From Triglochin maritima (taxonomy: Eukaryota; Streptophyta; Magnoliopsida; Alismatales; Juncaginaceae), in the NCBI GenBank assembly GCA_963682175.1, contig OY821784.1, forward strand, positions 35,321,621-35,385,620: 64,000 nt of DNA, given 5' to 3'. The notes beneath the pieces are model-generated. The model was given only the letters and a program-made list of their open reading frames with translations, did not search any database and was not told the origin of the DNA. Below, piece by piece: positions 45,740 to 55,690 of the stretch. Both the position numbers and the translations under genes were made by a program. How positions within the stretch are numbered: position 1 is the first letter of the stretch; the number at the start of each line of letters is the position of its first letter.

Positions 45740-46058
45740 CGTCATCGCCTTCGTTCACTTCGAGAACCTCATATTCGTTTCATCGTCCTCAACGTACCCA
45801 GTCTCACCCTCACTTCGCTCGAAATCACCGACCCCACTCCACCCGTCTCCGACCTGGACCCCTCCCTATCCTCGGAATCTGATCTTAGATCCTAACGTCG
45901 ACCATCTCCCACTCGAGTGTGTCCTCGCCGTAACCAATAATTCCGAGAATGTCGTGTACAGTTCGGACAGGCTAGAGCAGGATTTCTGGCGTCATCTCGC
46001 TCCGACCTCGTCCTGCTCCGGTCATGTCGCACTCCAGTTGTTGCTCGACCAAGATTAA
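45740..46058 (+). other. GC-rich coding-like segment, possible Pack-MULE cargo
   Basis: Between the right border of the solo LTR and the right TIR, GC content rises and a plus-strand frame stays open to TAA at 46056-46058. It includes NLILDPNVDHLPLECVLAV and ENVVYSSDRLEQDFWRHL. I do not recognise the parent protein. The frame runs across the LTR border, so its start is artificial, and the part before the insertion would lie left of 43765. Capture of a host gene fragment would explain the composition, but a chance open frame is possible. Confidence 0.35.
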
Positions 46059-46079
46059 CGGTGTGGGGGATAGGGGAGG

Positions 46080-46360
46080 TAGGGGACGAGTTGAGAGAGA
46101 TGGATGAGAGAGAGAGAGGAAGAAAAGAGAGAGGACTTGAGAGAGAGAGATCAGAGAGAGGAACATAAGAGAGAGGAAGAGAAGAGAGAGGGAGGAGAGA
46201 GATGAAGATAAGAGAAAGAAAGGAAAGAAGAGATAGAGGAAGATAATAGAAAGAAAGGAAAGAAGAGAGAGAAGAAGATAATAGAAAGAAAGGAAAGAAG
46301 AGAGAGAAAAATATAAGAGAAAGAAGGGAAAGAAGAGAGAGAGGAAGAGAAGAGAGAGAG
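46080..46360. repeat. GA-rich microsatellite
   Basis: Imperfect gagagaga and gaaagaaagg units next to the right TIR, matching the CT tract by the left TIR. Confidence 0.85.
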
Positions 46361-46974
46361 TAATGTTAGTTTGGTTTTTTTGTTTTAATTTTTTTATTGA
46401 TATTAAGGATATTTTTTATTTTATAATGTATGATTTGTAAATTTTCCCTCCAAAACCGTTATTAGTAAAATTTACAATGTGTAATGTGCAAAATTTCCAA
46501 TCGAAACAGTAACTTAACAGAGATATTAACGGCAAATGTGCATAGCGGTAAGAGAATATGGTGGTGAGGTGTATGTGACTAATAAACGAAAATACGGGTG
46601 TACGTGGCCAATTTCGAGTTTAACGAGGTGCACCAACTCAATTAACCAATTTTTCATTCTAGAAAATAAGATGCAATATTTTGTGGAAATTTACAAGTAA
46701 GAAGAATCGACTATTATATAATGTTGTGTGCTCCGTGTAAGGGCCTTATTGTTTTGTAGGAGAAAAAGCTTCCCAAATCATACGCGTATTTTAAAAAGAC
46801 TTGATTGCGTGGAAGTTGGTAAGATTGATATTAAAGTACTGAACTGTTATTCGTTGCCGTAAAACTACTTAAATCGTCTGTAAGATAACCATTTTGCCCA
46901 TCTACCCTTTCTACTAATATAACTCTTCATTTCACTCTTTTAACACAACTTTCTCTTCATATCACTCTTCTATT

Positions 46975-49900
46975 TACCACATAAAATGTCTCGGAGACCA
47001 GGAAAAGAACCAGCGGAGACCCCTGACTACCCACATCTGGTAAATTTCCTTGTTTATTTCAATTAATTTTAAAAAAAACATTTTTGGGGCGGGCGTCTGT
47101 GGGAGACGCCCGACCCAACGAGAGGGCGGCCGCCGGAACCGCCTCCCCCTTGGGCAGGCCTCGTCATGGCAGACGGGCTCTCCCAAAGTAGCACAGTAAG
47201 ACACGGGAACAACGAACCATCCGTTCCCATTAAGAAATACATGACCGCACACTTCTAAAAATTAGCAATCGGGAACAAGTCGACCCAAACATCCATATAA
47301 TGATCCTCGCCACAAGCTCCCCCGCCCCAATCAATTCGTCGACGAGTCTCTCCCACATTGCCGAAATAGACACTCTCATAAATAGGATGTGCACCTATCT
47401 CATTAGAAATCGCACGACGGGCGTACGACCAGTTATCTTGACCACCATGGAAGACATCGGCAACACATCGAAATCCACAGTTGTCATCAACACGTACATC
47501 ATTCTACCTTTCCAGAAATGGTAAAATGATTCCTGGCAGTCTATCATTATATGGGAAGTTGTCCACGTCAATCCGTCCGGACACTTTAAGATAGGTAAAT
47601 AACAATTCATTAAAACAACAAAATTAGGAGATAATATATTCAACCCCATTTAGATTACTGATATATATTAAATAACATAACAACAAAGATATCGACATAC
47701 CAGAAGATCATGTGCCCGTATTCACGGACGATCGAGACGAATTAGACCGACGACCCCTGCTCCCACTACTGCCAGACCGACCACGACCTCGCTCAGCATT
47801 CTCGAAGGCACTCGGGTCCCGACGTGTCGACTTTCCCTTAGGTCGACCTCATACCTTAGTATTTTCTTCGGGTTCTCCATAGTTCGACTGATCGGGGTGT
47901 AACTGTTCGTATAAAATATGAGAGGCACTACGAATTACTGCAGGGTCGCTCTCCGAGATCTCATCCACTAGCTTCCGAAAATGCTCGACGTCTTGTGCTG
48001 ACTGATCAACAAACTCTGACATCTGGACTCCTTCTCCGATAACAAGTGTTTTCCAGAATGGATGAATATGCTCTAAATAAATTTCATCACCTGACGCCAA
48101 ACACTCGTACATGGTACAGGCACAAGGAATCTCATGTGTTGTCAGGAAAGCACACCCACAACGATATTCAATTTCATCACTTAAGTCCTGCATTCTCTTC
48201 AACTCCTGAGTCATTAACGACAAGCAGTGATGCGAAACTCGGTCATTTATATGCTGAAACAAAGGACCTATGTAATGTGCCAAATTTCGACGTCTCGAAT
48301 CTTCAAGAAAATTCCTAATATTCGTCAGCTGCATTTCAATAGCCGAGTTCACGCGGTCGAAAAGAGTGTCGAGAGCGGCAGTCGATGTAGTGATCAACTC
48401 TTTCAGAGCCGAATGTGCACTTTCCACCCTGCAGTTCGTAGTGTTGCCGAAATGAAAAACTTGATTCGTCCAATTCAACACGAATTTTTCCTTATGCACC
48501 AACCACGTGTCTTCCACATACTTCGTCAGCACTGGCCAGGAGTTGTAAGAATCTTTCAGATTACGGACTGCTCTATCATAATCCGTCTGTGAATCAGAAA
48601 GCATGACTCTCCTCCACCTTCCACGCCTAAAACTCTCTGCAAGCTGCTTGTCCTTGCCGAATACGTGGTATGCGTAGTTGTACACGTCTTTGTTGATATG
48701 TCAGGTGCTTAGTAAATGAGCAGACTCAGGAAAAACCTCTGCCACTGGTCGCATCGGACCCATCTCCCGGTCCGTAATTATTGCTGTCGGGCTAACAATA
48801 TCCAATAACATATCTCGCAACCTCTCCAACACCCACCGGTAACTAGACTCGGTCTCATCCTGAAAAATCGCATATCCGACAAGGAAATTCATGTTTGTTG
48901 GAGTAATCCCAACCATCTCAAACAAAGGCATCTTGTACTTGTTCGTCTTATACGTCGAATCCATACAGATTACGAATGAGTATGTACGCAACAACTGAAC
49001 TGAAGTCGGATGTGCCAAAAATGTGTGAGTCAAGACATTAGTTTCTTCATCAGCCACAATCCAATGCAAATACTTATGCTGCACTGCCTCCCTGAGAAAC
49101 TGCTGCGTGGGATTCCTGTCTTCAGATTTCGTCCTCCTCATGTACTCTCTGAAGTTATAAATGTGTCTTTGATTCGGATTATCGTCCGGGAATTTCTTCT
49201 TTACCGCCAACAAAATGTTACGGGGTCTTGCTTGTGCCTCTGTCATATCACGAACAATTTGCTTTGCCCCAGCACTAAGTCCGCTGACATGTCGGTGACC
49301 ATCTGAATAAACTGTCAATAGGTGGTTGTGCTGCCCATAGATGCTACTAGAAACAATGACCCATCCATCACGATCTCGTCGCTCCACCACTTTTACCAAA
49401 AACCGACAACCGCAACCTTTTCTTTTCGTATTCTTTCGCAGTGCAATACTCGTATCATGAGAACTCATCTCACGTCTACGATCACATCTGAGGTAACAAT
49501 CCATCCGGTTATCTGCTTTTGGTTTGTATGATGATATAACCAAAAAAAATCCGGCTCCTAGTGCAACTTGTTTCGCCCATTTACAAGCTTCCTAGATTGT
49601 TGTAAATATTTCTTTACTGTCAAAAAACTCACTGTAATCTACTCCATCACCACCGAAATCTTGCAACGGAACCTGAAAAATTTGAATTTAATAAAAAATT
49701 AAAAAAAACTAAAAAAAAACGGGTGTTTGCCTAACACGCCTCCACATACGTGGAGGCGTGTTAGACATACGCCTTCACCTTTGTGGAGGCGTCCATCTAA
49801 GACGCATGCACATAGGTGGAGGCGGTTTAGCCAGACGCCCGAGTCGAGAAAAAAATTCCACCCCCGTTACCTCGCCGGAATCAGGTGCTTCGCCAGACAT
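46975..49900 (-). pseudogene. FAR1-type MULE transposase joined to an OTU-like cysteine protease
   Basis: Exon 1 is 49871-49900 (MSGEAPDSGE); exon 2 starts at 49672. In order: a FAR1/WRKY-like zinc-binding start (CYLRCDRR, GCGCRFLV), a MULE domain with the first Asp in CMDSTYKT (near 48959) and the second in ITDREMG (near 48770), then a SWIM zinc finger CGCAF--HEIPCACTMYE (48105-48170) and a basic Ser/Arg-rich tail. After an intron an OTU-type protease start appears: DDNCGFRCVADVFHG (near 47470), with YARRAISNEIG and GEDHYMDVW downstream. In-frame stops are TAG 49592-49594, TGA 48701-48703 (STWHINK with Trp expected), TGA 47849-47851 and TAG 47504-47506. The protein is therefore dead. Parts below about 47250 are not interpretable. 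Confidence 0.8.
49720..49850. repeat. Inverted repeats cgcctccac/gtggaggcg
   Basis: Four related copies, two pairs facing each other, lie in intron 1 of the MULE gene. Similar words (gggagacgcccgacc) occur at the other end near 47090-47115. Confidence 0.7.
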
Positions 49901-50044
49901 TTTCGTGGTGTTGGTACTAGGAATGTGAGTAAAACTGAGTCAAACACCTTGTTTAAAGACACGGGACAAAATATGTATTAATTGATTTGTTAAGGACAAA
50001 AATGTCATTTTTAGGGTGATTTAAGTAGTTCCCTTAAAAGTGTA

Positions 50045-50750
50045 TCTTAATACGCTCTTTCATTGCAAATTGATTAAAAGTCATGCGTTTATAAAAAATC
50101 TGATTAACGTAAAAATATGTAATTAAAAGATGCTAAGATAACTTGACGCAAGCCAAAATTTATAAATGCGTAGTGAACCGCGTGTTAAGTTTGTTGTAGA
50201 CCTCATCAATGCATATTAATTAAAGTAAACGTAACATCAGTTTGTGTAATAAGTCTGACCTACATTCTCAACCAAAAATTGACGTTGATCAACACAAATA
50301 ACATGTTTCCATTTAAAATTGCAGGTGTACAACTTACATGCATACCATACCAATTGAACAATTAGGTAAAAAAGATAAAATTGTATGAGTAAGTGAAATT
50401 TTCTACTGAATTTTTTCAGCAACAACTTACGGTCTGTTTGACTTGCGTTTTTTCGCCCAGGAGCTCATTCTCAGACGCTTCCTGTTAGATATAGCTTTTA
50501 ATAATAATAAAAATGAGAAATGCCAAAATTTTGGCCAAAGTCACCCCGGTACAGGCGGTAAGTTAGTGTCCCAACCATATCATTAGAGCAACAAAAGAAT
50601 ATCGGATTTAATATTGTCATGTGTGTCAAGTAGAGGGTTGATTTTGTTGACCACGTAATCTTAAATGAGGACCTCGAGCAAGACTCTGTCTAGCTTAATC
50701 ATGCTCGAATAATTGTACATGTATTAAATTGCAAATGAATTTGATCTACT
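50045..50750. other. Intergenic DNA without recognised genes
   Basis: AT-rich. No coding, RNA or repeat feature could be supported. Confidence 0.4.
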
Positions 50751-52138
50751 TGTTGAAATAATTATAAATATTATCATGTGAAACAGTCTGTTACACATGT
50801 CGAATAAATTACACAACCGAATCCAGACAAAGCCAACATACAAGAATATGTTTTGGTAACAAAACAAAAAGAAGTGATTAGAAAGACCTTCAACCGAGCC
50901 GTCGAATTCCGACTTGCATTAGAGAAAATATCGCTCTGACATACTAGTGTGATGAGTCTAACGTTTTTCCCCAAGATAGAACGATTTCTTCGTTGGAATT
51001 CAACAGGCATCACTGATCTTTCACAACGATGTTCTTCCTCGATTGCATTAACAAACATGAGGTTATCTATAGTCAGTTTTCCTCATATGCTTAAGAGACA
51101 TACCAAAGTCCTCCCAGAACTGAGAGAACTTCTCTATGATGGACGTCACCAGAAACTTCTGGGGAAGTTTCGTGTCCGTCTCTTTTAAGGCGTAAATTAG
51201 AATCATAAATTGATGGGCCTTTTCAGTAACCGACTTGCTCTCCACCATTTGAAACTTCAAGAACTTTCTAGCATAATACTTTTCATGACCTAAGTCTCAG
51301 TATTGTACTTTTTGTCAAGTTCATCCCACAAATCCTTAACGAAAACAGAGGTAGAGGAGGACAAATTGTATGCGTCAAAGAGCACGCTAGATAAAGCCAA
51401 CAAAATGCAACATTGACACAATTTGTGCCTCTCAATCCACAACTTTTGATATGCTTTGATTTTGAGATCTTCAGTTTGAGAATATGGGAAGACCTTTTCA
51501 ATTACATCAGCCAAATCAATAGTGGTCAACAAGATTTTCATACGTTTTTGCCAACGTTTGAAATTTTGTCCGGAATTTTTTTCCGACATACCTGACATGA
51601 CAACTTTTGGTGCAGACAATTGGTTACTCGACATGACAAATATTTTCTCTAAGATTGTTGAAACAATTACAAATATTATCATGTGGAACAGTAGGTTACA
51701 CATGTCGAATAAATTACACAACCGAATCCACACAAAGACAACATACAAGAACATGTTTCGGAAACAAAACATCAAAAATAAGTGATCAGAAAGACCTTCA
51801 ACCGAGCCGTCAAATTCCGACTTGCCTTAGAGAAAATATCACCCCCACGTACGAGTGTGATGGGTCTAACGCTTTCCCCCAGGATAGAACAATTTCTTTA
51901 TCAAGCGGATGCACATCGGGGCCGATGAACCCTAAAGTAGAGCGAGACCCGCAATCTCGCTTTCAACGGAGAACTAAGATTGTGGTGGAGAGAGAGAAAA
52001 CTCGGACCCCTAACCCCCCGACGTGACGAGACATGCAAACACGTGTGTGGGTGTACATGTGTCCTTCCACTCTCTACGTTTCTCAACATTTTTCAACATC
52101 CCAAAACTTCCCCCCATACATGGATTTATTTTCCAACA
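50751..52138 (-). mobile_element. Deleted Copia-type LTR retrotransposon (LTR, gag, LTR fragment)
   Basis: A complete LTR lies at 51656-52138 (tgttgaaac ... ccaaca, 483 bp) and a partial second copy at 50751-51000, sharing acacatgtcgaataaattac and accttcaaccgagccgtc. Between them is a minus-strand gag relic only. The pol region is missing: gag runs directly into LTR sequence near 51000, so an internal deletion of several kb is implied. No matching target duplication (ctact against gttaa) and no tRNA-Met primer site were found. Confidence 0.8.
51005..51638 (-). pseudogene. Copia gag relic (UBN2-type)
   Basis: On the minus strand it begins MSSNQLSAPKVVMSGMSEK at 51638 and has FKRWQKRMKILLTTIDLADVI, LWDELDKKYNTE and, after a frame interruption near 51295, QMVESKSVTEKAHQFM and KLPQKFLVTSIIEKF. 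These are signatures of the gag polypeptide of plant Copia elements. It ends near AIEEEHRCER at about 51010, where it is joined to LTR-like sequence. No CCHC knuckle, protease or RT follows. Confidence 0.85.
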
Positions 52139-53732
52139 GTTAATTTTGTTGGGTGAACTTGGTGTTCAAGTCTCAATTTTGGGCTCAGAAGAGACCGTTG
52201 AGACTAGTTAATCAAGTCAATTTGGACTTGGGGGAGATTGACTGATTATGAGTCAACAAAGGTAAATATATCAAGTAATGCTAGTTCGACTCAAAGGATT
52301 TGGACTTGGTTGAAACTTGTGAGTTCAAAAAGGTTGATTTGACTAATTGTATCAATTAACTTAAGGGAAGATTTTGGGTCTGAGAAAGTTCGGACGATTG
52401 AGTTGGGAGCCGAAGGAGAAAGTTTGAACCCATTGATCTCGAGTTTGTTTGGTTGGCAAAATCAAACAAGTATGTTTTCCATAAATTAGATTGGGGAAAA
52501 AATTGGTAAGTTATAATATTCATGGGTGTCTTAAAAAATATCATAAAAAGTAATTTTGTCCGGTTAGAAGGGTCTAAGTACAAAACTGCAAAAAATTGAA
52601 GTGTTTTTAAAAAGAGAAAGCAATCTGTAATGTATGCATGAGAACGACAACAAAAGTATATTTACGTAATTGTAGAAGTTTTATAGAATATTAAATAAAA
52701 TTATTAGATAAAAATTATCTGACCTAACTGGTTACTTAACTATCACCTCAAGGATGAAGTGGTCTTGAAGATTGTCTATGCAAGTGACTGTGAATCTGTG
52801 ATTTTCAATTCCGTTAACAACTGCCATTCCAACTTCCGAGTCACAAGTCAAAGTTCCAATAAAAAATTGACAAGACAATGATATTTGTTAGAAAGTTATT
52901 AGTCAATGTGAAGTTTTAACCCCACTTGCCTCAGTTCTTCTACTCGGTTTGATTAGAGTCGCTTCTGTCAGGAATTCATGTCGACAGACCGGGATTTATA
53001 AGAACTGTACGAAAATAATTGGGACTTTATTACTTTGGTATAATTTGGAGTCTGATTATATTAAAAAAGATAATGAAGAAGATTATAGCCCATTCCTTGA
53101 ACGTTGTCATTGTTCCTCTCCATTTGTCTATACGGCAAAACATAACAATAAATATCCAATTATGATCCTTAATTATGAAACGAATGAGATATAAAAGTTT
53201 TACTTTTATATGACAATTGTTATGAATTGGACGTGTAAATATTTTGTTCATTGATTATTGTATTCGTCTTTTGTAAGTGTTGAGGAATAAATTTTTTGTC
53301 ATTAACCGTAGAATTCTAAAAAATAATGATTTACATAAATCAAAAGTTATTCACAATCATGGTAATTGACATTGAACATTAATTACCAAGATAAGATTGT
53401 CGTGTTGGTTAAAGAGTATTGTAGTTCTACAAATATTTAACGACATTAATATATAAAAGATGAAAAGATTACTTTTATTAATTGAATATACCTAGTAAGT
53501 AAAACATTATGGAATTGTGTTATGTGTCATTAATGTTTTACTGTGTCTTGGATATTAAGATATGAGACTTATATCTTTTCACATAAGGAGTATTTAATTT
53601 GATTAGTTAAAAGCTGTCATAGAGTATAGTGATAAAGACAATAGTTGGTTAAACATGACTTATGCTGGAAAAGATAGTTCGCCAAAAGATTATCATTGTC
53701 CCTCTTTACTTGAGTGATTATATTACTAGGCC
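52139..53732. other. Intergenic DNA without recognised genes
   Basis: Mostly AT-rich. A plus-strand 81-codon frame at 52949-53194 has no family I recognise. Possible decayed retroelement DNA. Confidence 0.4.
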
Positions 53733-54168
53733 TAAGGGTGTCAATGGATGTTCGAAATTCGGAAATTCGTTCGCTTCCGGTTCGAAAAATATTCGGTCCG
53801 AATATTCGGAAATTCAAATAAAAATACATGTATTGATCATATTTATTCAAGCATTGAATATCGTTATCATTTTCAGAATATGAAGTTAAAAATTAAGATA
53901 AAGTAAATTAATATTTGAAACCAAAGAAAGTTATAAATGTGACTATTTATAAGAATTTGTCTAAGTGAAAATGAAAATTGTTATAAGGTGGGGAATTATG
54001 TTTACGGATGCAGATATTATCCGTATCCGCTCCGAATCCGTCAAATTTACGAACGGATATAGACTTTTCATATCCACAAACAATCTGTATCCGTATCCGT
54101 AAATTTCAGGCGGATACAAATATGGATATACTTATATCTGATCCGTATCTGATCCATTGACACCCCTA
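53733..54168. mobile_element. hAT-like MITE with ATCCG/ATTCGG-rich ends
   Basis: It starts taagggtgtcaatggatg and ends gatccattgacacccctaa-like (gacacccccta variant), inverted termini of about 17 bp. Flanks actaggcc (53725-53732) and actgggct (54169-54176) match at six of eight bases. It carries repeated attcggaaattcg and atccgtatccg words. Confidence 0.75.
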
Positions 54169-54176
54169 ACTGGGCT

Positions 54177-54779
54177 CTTGATAAAACAAAATTATAATGT
54201 GCACAATGTGTCTTGAGTTAAGTTACATATTTATAATTAGCTTAAGAGATTAAGAAATGAGTATATAATATAAATGTGACACAATTCTACTTTGTATATA
54301 CTTTTAATATCATGAGGCAAGGAATAGACACAAGTGATGCACTTACATCACTATATGGATCGTGTTTGGTTCGAGTGGAACAATACATCTATGTAAATTG
54401 AGTAACAATAATGTGTAGCTAGACACAACTTATATTTTGAGATATTGAGTGTTTAATATCGCTGTCAATTTAGCTTAGATCCTCCTATAAATCACACCAC
54501 AAAACTGAGAAACAAGAAACTTGATTTTGAGTTCATATGATGTGTCAGGTTTCAAGTGAAAAGTGACACATGTGGTAACTAATAAAATTAGTATGTCACA
54601 AAAATTGACATAATTAGAATCATGAATAAATTCATATAATGTGTATATATTATGGGGTGTAATTGATTTAACATCACATAGGATAATATAGTACATAAGA
54701 TATGAATTTGCTAAAACCCAAAAGGATCGAATTTTATTGGAGATAAATCCAAAATTTGATAAAGGCAAAAATCGGACCA
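54177..54779. other. AT-rich sequence left of an LTR-like tract
   Basis: No gene. It could be the upstream part of the LTR described next, but no TG terminus was identified. Confidence 0.4.
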
Positions 54780-55690
54780 AACGGTCGAACGTTTTTCAGA
54801 GACCGGTCGATCGAAACTCCACAGTAGAAGTTACATGTGTGAACAGTCGCCCGGATAGGACGTGTTGGTCAACTGAAATAGTACATTAGTTCTTTCCTAG
54901 ATAAATCGGTCGACCGATTGCGAGTCGTGGTTCGACCAAAAACTTCCAGGAACTTCCGCGTAATTTTTCTTGGTGGTAATCAGTCGACCGACTTGTGACT
55001 CAGTCCAACCGAAAACTTCCAGTAGCCGATTCTCGTGTTGAATCGGTTGACCGTTTATGTGTTCTATTCGACCGAAAAATCACAGTAGCTTTGGGAGCGT
55101 GTGATGGGTCGAGCGAAGGATTTCGTGGTCCAACCGAAATCGCGTTTTACTAAACAATAGGTCGACCGATTAGTTAGTTTCGGTCGACCGTTCGGTATGG
55201 TTTTGCCATAATTATTAAGATAATAATTAGATCATGGGCTGTATTAATTGCACTTGTGGTCAAACATTTTTTAGGACGATTATGTGGCAAATTGTGATTG
55301 GTTTTAGGGAGAGAGAAACAAGAGATAATGACTAGAGAATAGTTCATGATATGGGTGATTTGTGAGGGTATAAATAAGACATCTCACCATACTTGTTTTA
55401 TAAGTATGAATGCAAATTTTTCTCTCTCCCTGACCTCTCCACTAAGCCATCCGAATTTCTCTTAACTGTTTCAAGTTTTTGGAGATTAAATCTCGTGGAG
55501 CTTCAGATGGATTATTAGCTAGATATTCTAAGCTTAATTAGATATTGATTGACTAACTCATCTCTCGCTAATCTTGTTTAGAGTTTGGTGAACACTTGGA
55601 GGCGAATCGACGAGAGATTCGACGGGCAACGGAACTCTGGATATTCGTAAATATTTTAGAGAACCTTTGGGTATGATCATCTCTTATTTG
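54780..55690 (+). mobile_element. LTR-like tract with GGTCGACC repeats and TATA box
   Basis: At 54780-55200 there are about ten variants of cggtcgaccg and ggtcgaacg/ggttcgaccg. A TATA box (tataaata, 55369-55376) follows, with a CT-rich stretch (ctctctccctgacctctcc) 30-70 bp downstream. This layout mirrors the promoter part of the Gypsy LTRs elsewhere in the window. Exact LTR ends and a target duplication could not be defined, and no internal retrotransposon coding sequence is adjacent. Confidence 0.55.
55369..55376 (+). promoter_or_regulatory. TATA box of the LTR-like tract
   Basis: tataaata in an otherwise mixed sequence, followed at a suitable distance by atcc/acacc-like start context and a CT-rich leader. 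Confidence 0.55.

Larger units (their letters stand above)
43217..46648. mobile_element. Mutator-type element with TIRs of about 290 bp and 9-10 bp TSD
   Basis: The arms 43217-43505 and 46355-46648 are inverted copies (ttgattgagctcgtgcacc against ttaattgagttggtgcacc, and on through taccgctatgcac). The flank atttttcatt stands at 43207-43216 and 46649-46658. Long TIRs plus a 9-10 bp duplication identify a Mutator-like element. No transposase is present. Its interior holds CT/GA microsatellites and a GC-rich coding-like segment (45740-46058), now split by a solo LTR at 43770-45734. Without that insertion the element would be about 1.46 kb. Confidence 0.88.
46850..50040 (-). mobile_element. Mutator-like element encoding a MULE transposase with OTU protease segment
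   Basis: Terminal regions are inverted copies: the left reads aaactacttaaatc at 46861 and the right, complemented, reads aactacttaaatc near 50020. The similarity extends about 45 bp on each side to cattttg-cc. They bracket a minus-strand transposase gene. A target duplication was not found. Near the 5' end (49720-49845) a cluster of imperfect inverted repeats with cgcctccac...gtggaggcg lies in the first intron. Confidence 0.7.

Noticed and set aside
46974..47252. Independent small gene on the minus strand
   Set aside because: It overlaps the decayed end of the MULE/OTU gene in a different frame; no separate family was recognised.
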